Position numbers and translations under genes: made by a program. Positions 25,500 to 36,093 of a DNA stretch of 64,000 bases are shown here, piece after piece. Below the pieces are notes generated by a model. It saw only the letters and a list, made by a program, of their open reading frames with translations, did not search any database and was not told the DNA's origin. This stretch comes from Spodoptera frugiperda (taxonomy: Eukaryota > Arthropoda > Insecta > Lepidoptera > Noctuidae): the NCBI RefSeq assembly GCF_023101765.2, contig NC_064239.1, positions 12,048,315 to 12,112,314 on the forward strand. Reading direction: 5' to 3'. The stretch's first letter is position 1. Each line of letters begins with the position of its first letter.

Positions 25500-26345
25500 A
25501 TCCGATAGTTAAAACTCAAATGATTTTAAAGCATCTATACTAAAATCGAATTTAGAATTCTTATAATTTCTAATATCAGCAGCTGTACGTGAGGTTGTGG
25601 CGGGTTTGTCCCAAACACAATTTCTGAACAAAATACGTATTTTAAAATCAAATAAAAATCATGTAGAAATAAAACTACACCCACATTCTTCATACTGATT
25701 CCCCAGCTACTTTACAGGGCTACGTGACCACGATCCAAGGCACCTCATCATCATACTAACTTCGACATCTAAGGAAAAAGTCGTGACATCAGGAACGCGC
25801 CTAAATCCCCAACGCATACGCACTTATTGACAAATTCAGTAAGAAACGCTAACAGGCTGTATAATGCGTGAAAACATAAGTGCGGACACAACACCCTGTA
25901 TAAGGCTGCGTATAACTAGCCACGTTGTTAGTTCGTCGCGACGAGTAACTCAAAACGAGAATAAGTTACCTTAGGGCGCAGAAGACGGAACTGGACCGTA
26001 GATATGTAGCTCTCAAAAGAATATATAAACGACTCGACTACTGTACTGTAAATTATTCACATAACTTCAGGTTTTGGTCTCCTTCACTGGTTCGGTTAAG
26101 ATGTATGGGACAGTTCACAAATTGGATGTAAAGTTTTATGTCATTTGTTATGTATTTAGAATTAGATGTGTAGTCAACTTTTCGTGTTTATAAGTTAGTT
26201 TTGTCAATAAGATAGTAACCGCCATACTCCGATTCATTCAGAATAAGACAGTGTTACTTAATTAATAAAGCTCTTATTAGGGATAAAACGTTCATTAATT
26301 AAACACATTGGTTTGGTCGGGTTACAGAGGGACTCTTCTTCATGA
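25500..26345. other. No gene seen; CpG patch with palindrome
   Basis: Non-coding, with a CpG-bearing section at 25780-26000 that contains the perfect palindrome TCGTCGCGACGA (25933-25944). No open frame of note. Confidence 0.35.
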
Positions 26346-26349
26346 GCAA

Positions 26350-26456
26350 TGTGCTTTGACACTCAGCGCGTTCTGCACTCTGATTGGCCAACGCGTATGA
26401 ACTAACCAATTAGAAACCAAAAGCGTAAAGCAAACTCGTACTAAGTGCGTCTGAGT
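26350..26456. mobile_element. Palindromic CCAAT MITE, partial copy
   Basis: It shares 'actctgattggcca', 'aactaaccaatta' and the right end 'gcgtaaagcaaactcgtact' with the cluster at 49.0-50.05 kb. The left arm is degraded. Paired inverted CCAAT boxes are retained. Confidence 0.6.
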
Positions 26457-26881
26457 TTAATCCTACTAGAATAAGTGATGCAATTTGAAGATAAAATAAA
26501 TAATATGTACTTAGAATGAATAAACATAGTTTTATCGTCGCGTTGTAGACATATATCACAATTTCTATCAAATATTCCTTATCCGTTTCTTCACTACTAA
26601 TAATTACTTCCATATACAATATGAAATACTATAGTCATACATTTAAAGTCTATTTTTCACAATCAAAGACCATATTTAACGCCTTTAATTAACTATCATA
26701 CTTCGTTAAAGGAACCATTTTTACATAGTATATGAATTCTATTGATATAAACTACGATTTATTTTTGTTTTATGTGATAAAGGGAGTCATATATTGTCTG
26801 CTAGGCGATTGTGTAACTATCTATTCGAACTTTTTTAAGTGAGCTCGGTCGCATCCTCGCTCATTATTGGATATTCTCACT

Positions 26882-26957
26882 GCCTCATTGATCTAGTGGT
26901 TGCAAGTACGACTGCTAGGTCAGAGGTCTCGGGTTCGATTCCCGGGTCGGGTAAAGT
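26882..26957 (+). mobile_element. SINE family A head with intact B box
   Basis: tRNA-like sequence with an A-box-like 'tgatctagtggttg' (26889-26902) and a perfect B box within 'gggttcgattcccgggtcgg'. The head resembles a tRNA for an acidic residue but lacks a foldable complete cloverleaf, so it is not a tRNA gene. It stops abruptly where an inverted family B head begins. Confidence 0.65.
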
Positions 26958-27027
26958 TCCGTGCTGGAATCGAACCCGTCACGCATTTCGCGGCAGCCGT
27001 TTGCCCAGCCCCCACGCCAACCGCAGA
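26958..27027 (-). mobile_element. SINE family B head, inverted
   Basis: The minus strand reads as the family B head: 'cggttggcgtgggggctggg', then a B box in 'cgggttcgattccagcacgg'. It is joined directly to the family A head at 26957, giving a head-to-head chimera of two SINE families. Confidence 0.6.
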
Positions 27028-27631
27028 TATAGGTAATCAAAAAAGTATATCATTTTATACTAACACAATAAAAGTCCTCATAAATACATTCTCAAGTGAA
27101 ATCACATAGCTCTTCAAGTAACATGATCAGCGATGCCTCAGGCAAAAACTTAGTTCTATAATAAGTCTGTATGTATTTTTTCTCAGACGTGTTGCAAACA
27201 TACATTTAAACAAACGATCTTACACTAGTCAGTACGTATGGCCGCATATTAAGCTATACTAAACTAGTGTATCTTGGCCTCACTCTGTATAATCTATCCT
27301 CATATTCCACGGTCAGTTTATACTGGTATGTTTAGCTTGATGTGACGCTGTGTTTAAATCCGCGAAGTGTGTACGTCTACTGACATAATTATGATCTAGA
27401 ATATGTAAATGAATAGTATTTTTAGTTTATAGACTTTTGTAATAATAGTTACAAGTGTGACAGATAGGATGGGGTCGTTTAATTTGGATTTTCTGTAGGT
27501 ACCAATTGTGATTTTTTCGAGTATCTACAATTTTCAACGTATAATCTTACCTCAGATTGGCAATAGGCTTTTCCACTGTCGCATAAGACCATAAAAGTCG
27601 TTTCGGTAATTGGTATTCGATCTTTGTGATT

Positions 27632-27760
27632 TTTTATAGGGTAGGTTGGCAAACAAACCTATACGCATCACCTGATGGTAAGCAATTGGCACCACTTATG
27701 TCCACCTGCAATATCAGAGGAGTTACAAGTCTTATACCAGCCTTTTAGGGATTTGGAGCT
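27632..27760 (-). repeat. 'gcttaccatcaggtga' repeat, copy 1
   Basis: The core 'catcacctgatggtaagc' (27666-27683) and its flanks match a very common lepidopteran dispersed repeat. Further copies are at 30625, 43020, 51600 and 63560. Probably the 3' region of a retroelement. Confidence 0.6.
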
Positions 27761-27764
27761 TATA

Positions 27765-28916
27765 CTATATAACTATACAATACTAACTGTAGTTTATGCA
27801 TCTCTATCTCCTTTTGAAAAATAATAAACATGAAATTAAGAACATATTTCTTTCTATCACACAGCCCACCAGTAAATCAATTATAATGCCACGTATACAC
27901 GGTACGCAGGTCCCGACATTAGAACAAATGCGTCGTTAAAGCGGGATATAGCGTGTAGCCTCGCCTTGTTACTTTGCACATACGCCTAGACTTATTCCTG
28001 GGACTCGAAGCTACATACTGGCTTGGAGGATGGAGAGTAATGGAAGATATCTTGAGATGAGATATCTTTGCTTCAGTCTTTGACTGCCAATAGAAAACTG
28101 TTGAAGGCAAATCCTCCGCTAACGTCGGTCACCGGTGACCACCACGGCGTTCAATGTGTTAAAGAAGTTCAAAATTTTCGTTGGATCCTTCTGTTGCTTT
28201 TAAGACTGATATAGAAAATGATGAATGAATAAATTACAGGTTATAGAACTGAAATCGTGTCGGTAATGGATACAATAAATTAATTAAATTAAACACAAAT
28301 TACTTTGACTGGCTTGAGTTGACGAAATCTTACCTTTTCAGTTTTACTAAATATTATGAATTGTATTACGCTTTTATGCCACCAGTAACAAAACTTAACT
28401 AACAGATTTTTACCAAAGGCTTGAAATATATACAGCGGCACTCGAAAGCCAACAAAAATATTTAAGAAAAAATCCATAGCTACCCATCCCCAAAGCCCGT
28501 ATACCACAGCACACTCTTTGTAGATAATCCAAAGATCCAGAAACATTCAGATCCTCTTGGATACCGCGATATAGTTACAATAGTTGTCGTTTAGAGGACA
28601 AAATCTTGTTATTTGGCCGCCTACAGTAACATTTTACATCGGCCATGGGTACCTTAGGTACTTTACAGACCTATTAAGGCATAGATATTGCATATTAAAA
28701 TTGTTTGAGCGCCGACCAATGGTGAGCACGTTTCCTTGTTCAGAATGTCAATGATGGCGGTCAATGAGCTTGTTGGTGTTTTGAATTGTTTTAGAATATA
28801 ATAAAGGCACTTTTTGGAACCTTTAAGTCAGTTTTGATACGTAAGTTTCATTGAGTGAGATGAAAATTTGTCTTAGTTGTATGACTGCAAAATAGGACAC
28901 GGTTTATTTCATTGCC
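27765..28916. other. No gene seen
   Basis: Non-coding unique sequence. The minus-strand open frame at 28289-28546 (85 codons) has aromatic-rich, unrecognised content and no splice context, and is probably a chance ORF. Confidence 0.4.
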
Positions 28917-28993
28917 TTCCTAAAATATCAGATCACATTACAAAAGTATTAACAAATTCCTAAAATATCAAATCACATTACAAAAGTATTAAC
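28917..28993 (+). repeat. 40-bp tandem duplication
   Basis: The 40-bp unit at 28917-28956 (starting 'ttcctaaaatatcagatcac') is repeated at 28957-28993 with one internal substitution (g to a). The near identity indicates a recent local duplication. Confidence 0.9.
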
Positions 28994-29197
28994 TTAACCC
29001 ACCAACACAGTACCACACAACCAATACAAACAATACATTAGCACCTGCCAACTCTATCACCAACACAGTCTGCGCCAGTATTCCCCAGCGTATGTTCTAT
29101 TCGCAGTGCGCTCTATATCACATTTTATCTCGCGCGTCGAAGGTGCACACGCGTATAACTCAGCCCTAAGGCCGGTGTTAAGTGTTGCAATTAAATA

Positions 29198-29569
29198 TTG
29201 CCCCGGTTAGTTTCTGATGTTGATTTTATCATGATTCTTTTGAGGGTGGACTGTGTTGGTCTTAATGTGGATGTTTTGTATTGTTATATAGATATTATGA
29301 ACTGGGTTAAGGATAGTCCATACATGATATTACAGAACCTATTGGAATTTATGCTCACGTTAATACATCTGCTTTTAGTCCTTCCAAAAATTTTACACAA
29401 TCTTATAAGCAATGCAATAACTCTACATTCCGAAACTAAAAAAATCTTTTACGAATTACATATCACAATTTATATCATACATATTTCTAAATCTAACCAC
29501 CAAAATATCTTCATACCACTTTCTAAAACCAGATCATTATTTCCCCATAATTCTGATCGTACAGCATAA
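29198..29569 (+). other. Longest open frame, unrecognised (123 codons)
   Basis: This is the longest ATG-started frame in the window. The product is rich in L, I and H with no family motif, signal peptide or convincing membrane architecture. No acceptor or promoter supports it. It precedes the purine-rich open stretch at 29734-29976, so a decayed coding unit cannot be excluded. Chance is more likely. Confidence 0.12.
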
Positions 29570-29733
29570 CACATAAAATTCCTCGATGACGTATTCCCAT
29601 TGAGAGTAGTACGCGTCGAATCAGGAATGCTACTGTATCAGAAACACTCAACACAATACAAAACGGGTTAAAATCATTACCAGTCAACAAGGCATAAACA
29701 CATATTAGCATAATATTACAGGGAACACCGTGA

Positions 29734-29976
29734 GGTAAAGAAAGAAGCGAGATAGAACATAAAAATGGTATAAAAGTAGACACAGAAAGTATAAAAAAAG
29801 AAGAAGATAGCATTGATATTACTACTGATACATATTATGGAGGGAATGATGAAGAAAGAGCAGTCAAAACAGAAGAAATTAATTATGTAAACGATAATAT
29901 CTTAAGTCAAGAAGATTTGGCTACTTACAGAAGTAGATATAAAAGGGTAGTGACAAAGAAAGATAAAGAAAATTGA
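29734..29976 (+). pseudogene. Possible coding remnant, acidic 80-codon frame
   Basis: An open frame of 80 codons follows a TGA at 29731 and ends at TGA 29974-29976. It contains no methionine, so it would have to be an exon or a broken gene. The translation is hydrophilic and charge-rich, with 'SIKKEEDSIDITTDTYYGG' early and 'SQEDLATYRSRYKRVVTKKD' near the end, and reads more like protein than other frames here. The plus strand is locally purine-rich, which by itself suppresses stop codons. No splice acceptor is evident at its start. The family is not recognised. Confidence 0.22.
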
Positions 29977-30624
29977 ACACTATCCTAAATGCTAATAAGT
30001 TCATTCTTGTTTAAAACAATGGATCGGTTAAGCTTTACGTAATGTTTAAACAAATCGCTATAGCCTATAACTCACACACAACATCCAAACTCCATTCAAA
30101 GCGACTCATTTCAATAGGCGCCGATCCCACCCACTATACGTTGACCTCCTTCTCCCCTCCCAAATCTTACAATTCGGACCAAAATGGTGCTTAAATAGGC
30201 TCAGCCATAGCTCTTCTAGTATTGGTCAATGATCAGTTGACACTTTTGAGGTCGCGTGAAGTGACCTCTCTCAGTGCGACCCAACCCTTATACGTGCGTT
30301 CGTACTTTCACTTAGAAATGTTATGTCAAATTAACATATATTATATTGGGTACATGCTTTTTGTATCTCTTATCTATGGTTCGTCAAATAAATTCTATAG
30401 TTTATATGTTTTGGTGGGTGTTTGTAGAGCCACTAGAAGCTTAGTATTTAAGATTTAAATTCCTCTAATACCAATGTCCATTAGTTTTGTTATCATCGTT
30501 CGTCAATTGAGCTACCAGTTCCTTGCTCCGTATACGCTTTTTTGCTATCTAATGCCAGTCTATACTCATTCAAGTAATTTTTCAACACGAACTTCCAAAC
30601 GAAAGAAGTTAGTTTAAAAAATGC

Positions 30625-30845
30625 ACCGACGTGAAACAACGCTTCCGTTGTGTGAGTGAGGTTACCGGAGGCCTAATTACCCCTCGTCCCAATCTTCCCA
30701 ATCCCCGATTCCCCAACAACCCTTAAATTCCTAACCGGCAACGCACTTGTAACGCCTTTGGTGTTTTGGGTGTCCATGGGCGGCGGCGATTGCTTACCAT
30801 CAGGTGATCCGTCTGCGCGTTTACCGGCTTATATCATAAAAAATG
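30625..30845 (+). repeat. 'gcttaccatcaggtga' repeat, copy 2
   Basis: Contains 'ccaatcttcccaatccccga', 'caacgcacttgtaacgcctt' and 'gcttaccatcaggtgatccg' in the order seen (inverted) at 51600-51860. One of the fuller copies in the window. Confidence 0.65.
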
Positions 30846-32670
30846 CACTTAAAATATCTGAATCAGAATTAAATTATGCACCATTCATTTGTTTACAGCA
30901 AGATCAATACGATAGCTATGTAAAATCTAGTCCGAACTGCTATAAATGTCTTTTTAATCTTTTCGGTAGCCATGTCAATGACCTTGCCAAAAGAGATTTT
31001 TATTGTTTCAAGCATTTTATAATTAATGCAAACGACTGCATTTAGTGGATAACGTCATAAATAATGCGATTCAGTGTTTATGTGCGTTTTATGAACGTCG
31101 GTATTAAAAGTTTAAAGCTTTTCGAACTTCATTTTCTAATTAATGTGCGCAAATAAATGTTGCTGAGTCGTTTTTTTACGAATACGAAATGGTCATTTGA
31201 ATTAAAATTTTAGATTTTCGTTGAGTACCTTTTAGAATAGCACTTATCTAGTATGAACGTTATGTCTCGTTTGTTTGTGAGTATGACTGTTTGTCTGAAT
31301 GAGGTAATCAAAATAATCATGAGTAAAGATTTGGAATTCTTAATATTTTCTTATGGTTTGATTTTACGTTCCTCTGTTAGTCAGTTGCACCCGTTTATGT
31401 CAGTTACTGTGATTGGTTTTCTACGGTTGTGATTGCTAAATTATTAAATATATAGTTTCCTTTATTGCACAGTCGCTAAACTCTCAAAAACAGAAAAGAA
31501 TGCCACACAAAACCTAACAATACTTATCAATACGCATCATCAAATCAGATAGATCGCCCACAATCGATTCATTTAGAATTTCGACTGCGAGTAATAAAGT
31601 CCTCTCGCGACACACATAAATCGAATAAATTGCACTTTATTTTAATGTCACTAAAATATGAAAACAAGAGGCACGTTGAAAATTTATAAAAGCAATTTTT
31701 TAATAAGCACAAAGCGATTGGACTTTCGCGCGAATTGTAATAATCGAAAAACGCGAGTTCTGAACGCGCTTGGCATTCTACAAGGCTCTATTAAAGCCTT
31801 CATCAATACAGACAGGGGAAATGCAACCTTATTCCAAGATGGAAAAGGTGGTAATTGGGAATTTTCAAAGGCCTCAGAGTTCCCATATTACTTTTTTACG
31901 TTGCATCCTAAAGAAATTGAGTGTCTTTAACATCTCACGATACGATCACGTTACGATTGCAATTCAGATGATAAAGTATGCTTTTTTACTTTTCATTTCT
32001 GGAGTAATAGAGATAGAATCCTATACGTAATGTAATTTGAGGTTCTAGATACCATAGATAGTTTTACATGAACTCAGATTTCTGTGCAAAATATGAAAAA
32101 CTAATGACTAAAAATAATTATATTATTTTCGAATTACACACTTCTGATAGCATATAATAGAATATTCTGTATTTTGTTACCATTTCCAACAATATTGTAC
32201 TGTAAAATTTTCACTAAGCGTTTTCCATCTAAATACTAAATAATCATTGCAAATGAAATGAAGTCATTAAACCTTAATACAGAAATTCCAGGACCACAGA
32301 ATATCGTAAGCAATAAATCTTCGCTTCCCTCGTATTAGCAAAAACTGTCGATGAGCTTCTACATTCCGGCTGTAGCTTAGATCCTGTGTAATTTATATAC
32401 CGATAAATCCATCACTCGATTTTCCTACTCACCACCTACACAATAAAGTTTACTATTGACTGAACTTCATCTGTACTTATTACTTTTCATGTCTATCAAA
32501 CTCTGGTCATATTACATGACAGAGAATTAATTGTCAAAGTATTGTATTTTGTATTGAAACAGGCACTTAATGACGTCATTATTTCTGTAGTATACACTTG
32601 TGTGAATTGGATTCGATTCTTGATATTAATTAGGCATCGTTGTTGAGTTTTTTGTTTTGTTATTTTATTG
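30846..32670. other. No gene seen
   Basis: AT-rich sequence with an E2F-like palindrome at 31724. The overlapping open frames at 31658-31930 and 31770-32030 lie in two frames with no recognised product. Confidence 0.4.
31724..31734. promoter_or_regulatory. E2F-type palindrome
   Basis: TTTCGCGCGAA matches the palindromic E2F/DP consensus. It is a single site in AT-rich DNA with no visible promoter around it, so function is doubtful. Confidence 0.2.
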
Positions 32671-32671
32671 C

Positions 32672-32712
32672 CTTATTGGTCTAGTAATTGTAAGTTCAAT
32701 TGCTGGTTATGC
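32672..32712 (+). mobile_element. SINE family A, degenerate head fragment
   Basis: 'ttgccttattggtctagtaa' followed by 'gtaagttcaattgctgg' is a decayed head of family A. The B box is lost. Confidence 0.4.
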
Positions 32713-32931
32713 AACAAATAAAATGAATGTTGCCTTTCTAATCTAGATTTTGGAGCTGGCTAAAATTGTTGCTTCAGTATGATAGTGTCTAGTTGGGTCT
32801 ACAATTCGGGTAGTTTCGTAATATCACACAGACTGAAACAAAGAGCAGTGCTCTATTAAAATTCTTATGATCAAATTTTATTGATAAGCAGTATAGCTAC
32901 TAGAGTGGCGAACCAAATACGATTGCACTTT

Positions 32932-33080
32932 TGGCGCGGTGGCTGGGCAACTGGCTGCCGCGTAACGTGTAGCACGTTTGATTCCCGCACGCTTCGGGTC
33001 TAGATGTCATGTGTATGTATATTTGAAAACGCACCCACGACACAGGAGAACATCCTAGAGTGGAGTATTAAAAAAAAAAT
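32932..33080 (+). mobile_element. SINE family B copy
   Basis: It starts 'tggcgcggtggctgggcaac', with a B-box region 'cacgtttgattcccgcacgc'. The body 'gcacccacgacacaggagaa' leads to an A-rich 3' tail (33069-33078). The shape is that of a retroposed tRNA-derived SINE; the 'cactctttttgtgat' section present at 56000 is shortened here. Confidence 0.7.
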
Positions 33081-33447
33081 GAAATTGATTGTTGATTCAA
33101 ATAAAGAATTGACGACATTACACTAATCAGCACACACATCCACACAGAAACTAATTGATACAGATCTTAATTTTCCGAAACAACAAATTAATAATTTTAA
33201 TAATTCCCACAGAGCTAAAACTAAATTTTAACACAGCAATTATAATAGTGATGCCCAGTGACTTAGCAACGGTCGGCATATCAAACGAGATACAAACGTT
33301 AATCAACGTAATAACTGTTATTTAAAACGTTTTTAATAGTTGAGTTATTATTGGTCAATCGACGAAAATTTCTTCCGTGGCCGAACTGAAACTAATTAGT
33401 CGAGTTTTGGTAGTGATGTGCTTCAATTTGTCCAATTGATCGATGAA

Positions 33448-33609
33448 AGGATGATGCCAGAGTTTCTATGAAATCTGGTCTCTTCCTATAGCTATGTATG
33501 TTACATCATTGGAACTTGGACCCATAGTAACTTTTGTTCAGCTCAAAATTACCTATCCAATGATGTAACACACATAGCTATTGGAAGGTGGGACCAGGAT
33601 TAGCATCCT
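33448..33609. repeat. Long inverted repeat (hairpin)
   Basis: An arm at 33477-33513 is the near-perfect inverse of 33556-33595, with a 42-nt loop. The pairing continues imperfectly outward to 33448 and 33609. Shared blocks include 'atagctatgt' and 'gttacatcattgga'. It may be a palindromic MITE remnant or a hairpin RNA source. Its arms are longer than those of a typical animal pre-miRNA. Confidence 0.7.
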
Positions 33610-36010
33610 CCTTTGTCTTTGATTAAGAATTTTATATACTGACTTTGGAAATTGTCTGAAACCTTGGAAATCTGTTTCTCGTCTGATGATATTGGCATGT
33701 GAGTGGAGAAGGTGAGATAAAAATAAACTATATCGTAATTTGGAGGAAGTGCAGACAGTAGATGGATTAAATTTTGCTGTAATAGGTTCATCGCCCATTG
33801 CAATAAAACTAGTTATTACTAACGAGAAATATGTGAATGATAAAATAACACTTCTGCCTATTCCTTTGAAAATATAATAAACGTGATGTTACGGTATGTT
33901 ATAAATGCATCTAGGAATGAGAAAAATAAAGAAATTGTATTTGTTACAAATTATATTGAAACTATGTAAGCTTCTGTCAATCCACACGTTGAACAGGTTA
34001 CGAATAATGTCGGCACAACACTAAAACATGTCGATATTTGTAATCGATAATAAGTAGCTACTGATTAACTGGTCGTAATATTTTTATGTGTGCCGTAAAT
34101 ATCGAGCTCAATTACTCAAACAAACTTTTATAACACAACCTCATATGGAACAGAACGGGGTAAGCAGAGGTAACGGTATAATGGTACAAGACAGTACATG
34201 TGTTGGTTGATTTTGAGAACTGGCTTTGAGAATTTTTTAATAATTTCTTTTGAGTATAATAATTGATGTTGCTAGTTTTTACTTTTGAACACACAGAAGA
34301 TGTAGTCTAGTTTAGTGTTATCTAATCTTTGCCAGGTCTGTCTATTAGTCTTTGTCCCTGATTGAAAATACTCGTTTTTATCTGATGTTGACTGGGACAT
34401 CTTATATCTTCATAACACTAAATATAATTGTTGAAAATTTTGAACTATGTCCAACAAATTTTAATGTTTTATGTATCTGCGTCAAAAGAAGCACCAAAAA
34501 TGCCACAATCTCATGCAGGAATAATAAAAATAGTGATATTACGCTGTCTCCTTCTTGCATCGAAATAGCTTCTGGTTTTACTTGAGGCGACTAATCTGAC
34601 CTTTACGTTTGAGTTTAGATATTTATCAAGACTTCTTACGTAATCTTAGTATTTTACATAGTCATATGAGAATTTCGTGATATTTCACCGATTCACCTAA
34701 AAATAATAAAACTGTTTACCATTAAAGCGTCGATATCGAATTTTTATAGGCTTTATTATAGTTTTATTAGCTTTAATTATTCAGTTCATAATTGACATAT
34801 CGTGTATGCAAAATATCGTCTCAATTTTAGCTACCGTCGACGTCTTTACAAAAGATAAGGAAACGAATTTATTACAATTATAGCCAGACATAATTTTAGC
34901 CTAAAATCTAGTTTATTGTTATATTATTCAAATGTTGAATATCGATGACATTCGATAATTTATGGATGTAATGGAATTTCGAGACTATTAGTCAGCACGG
35001 GTGAGGAGAAACGAATTAGTAAGTGTTTTATAATTAAAAGTGAAATCATTTAGTTTTCTACATAAAAAATCAAAATGAATCTCTAAGTTTGAGAACCCCA
35101 GACTAAAATAACGTCTAACTACACATGTGTGTGTAGGTATAAATAATATTTACTCATACACGCATCGGAAAGTTATAATCATTAAAGCTCTATATTAACT
35201 TAATATAGGTAATTAAAATAAGGAGAGTTCTCGTTTTTATGATCCTGTCGTTCAAACTCACCGACAGTCACATGATATGCAGAAAGACCTGAAATATTCA
35301 GCATTAACAGTTTTATTGGCTACAAAATGGATTTTTATTATCTTTTACCGTCGGGTGAAGAGTCGGAGTAGGCACGATTTTAATAAACGTATGCATATGA
35401 CAACATAACTGAATATCTTTGTGGGTGTTGTCGATTTTGCATTTATAATTTGCTTCTCTATAACATTGGTGCCAGTATAGATCCTTGAGGAACGCCTATC
35501 AAACCTAGTTTTATTAAAATCGTAGAAAAGCAAAAACAACTATAAAACTGCGATAATAAATGAAAATAATCCCATTTCCGTCATTTTGTTGTTTTATAAT
35601 GAAGAAAAGTCACTTTTATATGATTATTCTCAATATAATCCTTATGCCAAGGCCTCAAATGCCTTACTCGATTTTTTGATTTAAATATAACACGTGTAAG
35701 GCAAGTTTAATCCAGATAATTCTGAAATAAAACAAAAACAGCTGCCTACCGAGCGACTAGTTGATAAATGTTCGTTCCATTTTATTTTTTCTTTGCTTAA
35801 AAGGATCACTTATCGTAATGCCTTGGTCACGAGTTGGCAAAAATTAAGATGTGACTGCAGCCTAAAAGTGAGGGAGACATATTTGTTGAATGAGTGTTTG
35901 GAGAACATTATATTGGTGTTAATGATTTATTATCTTTAATTAGAAAACCACTTAGCACGTAGCTAAAATATTTCTTAAAACAACTCCATTTACAAGAATA
36001 ATGTTTGTGT
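33610..36010. other. No gene seen
   Basis: Unique AT-rich sequence up to the second ratchet point. The open frames at 33553-33803, 34112-34294, 34352-34585 and 35345-35539 have no recognisable content. Confidence 0.4.
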
Positions 36011-36015
36011 TTTAA

Positions 36016-36093
36016 CTAATTTATGTTTTCTTTGCTTGCAGGTAAGATTCATTATCGATTGTCAACAAGCGGGTATTATAATGATCTGTAAGT
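36016..36093 (+). other. Recursive splice site 2 with 46-nt RS exon
   Basis: This is the strongest of the three. CTAAT at 36016-36020 places the branch A 22 nt before the AG. A pyrimidine-rich tract leads to TTGCAG (ending 36041), which abuts GTAAGA (36042-36047), a near-consensus regenerated donor. A further GTAAGT at 36088-36093 closes a 46-nt RS exon (36042-36087), which is open in two frames. The site lies 30.1 kb downstream of site 1. An ordinary 46-nt microexon is the main alternative. Its own first bases forming a donor favour the ratchet interpretation. Confidence 0.78.

Noticed and set aside
26889..26957. tRNA gene
   Set aside because: A and B boxes are present but there is no complete foldable cloverleaf, and the same head occurs in other degenerate copies, so it is a SINE head.
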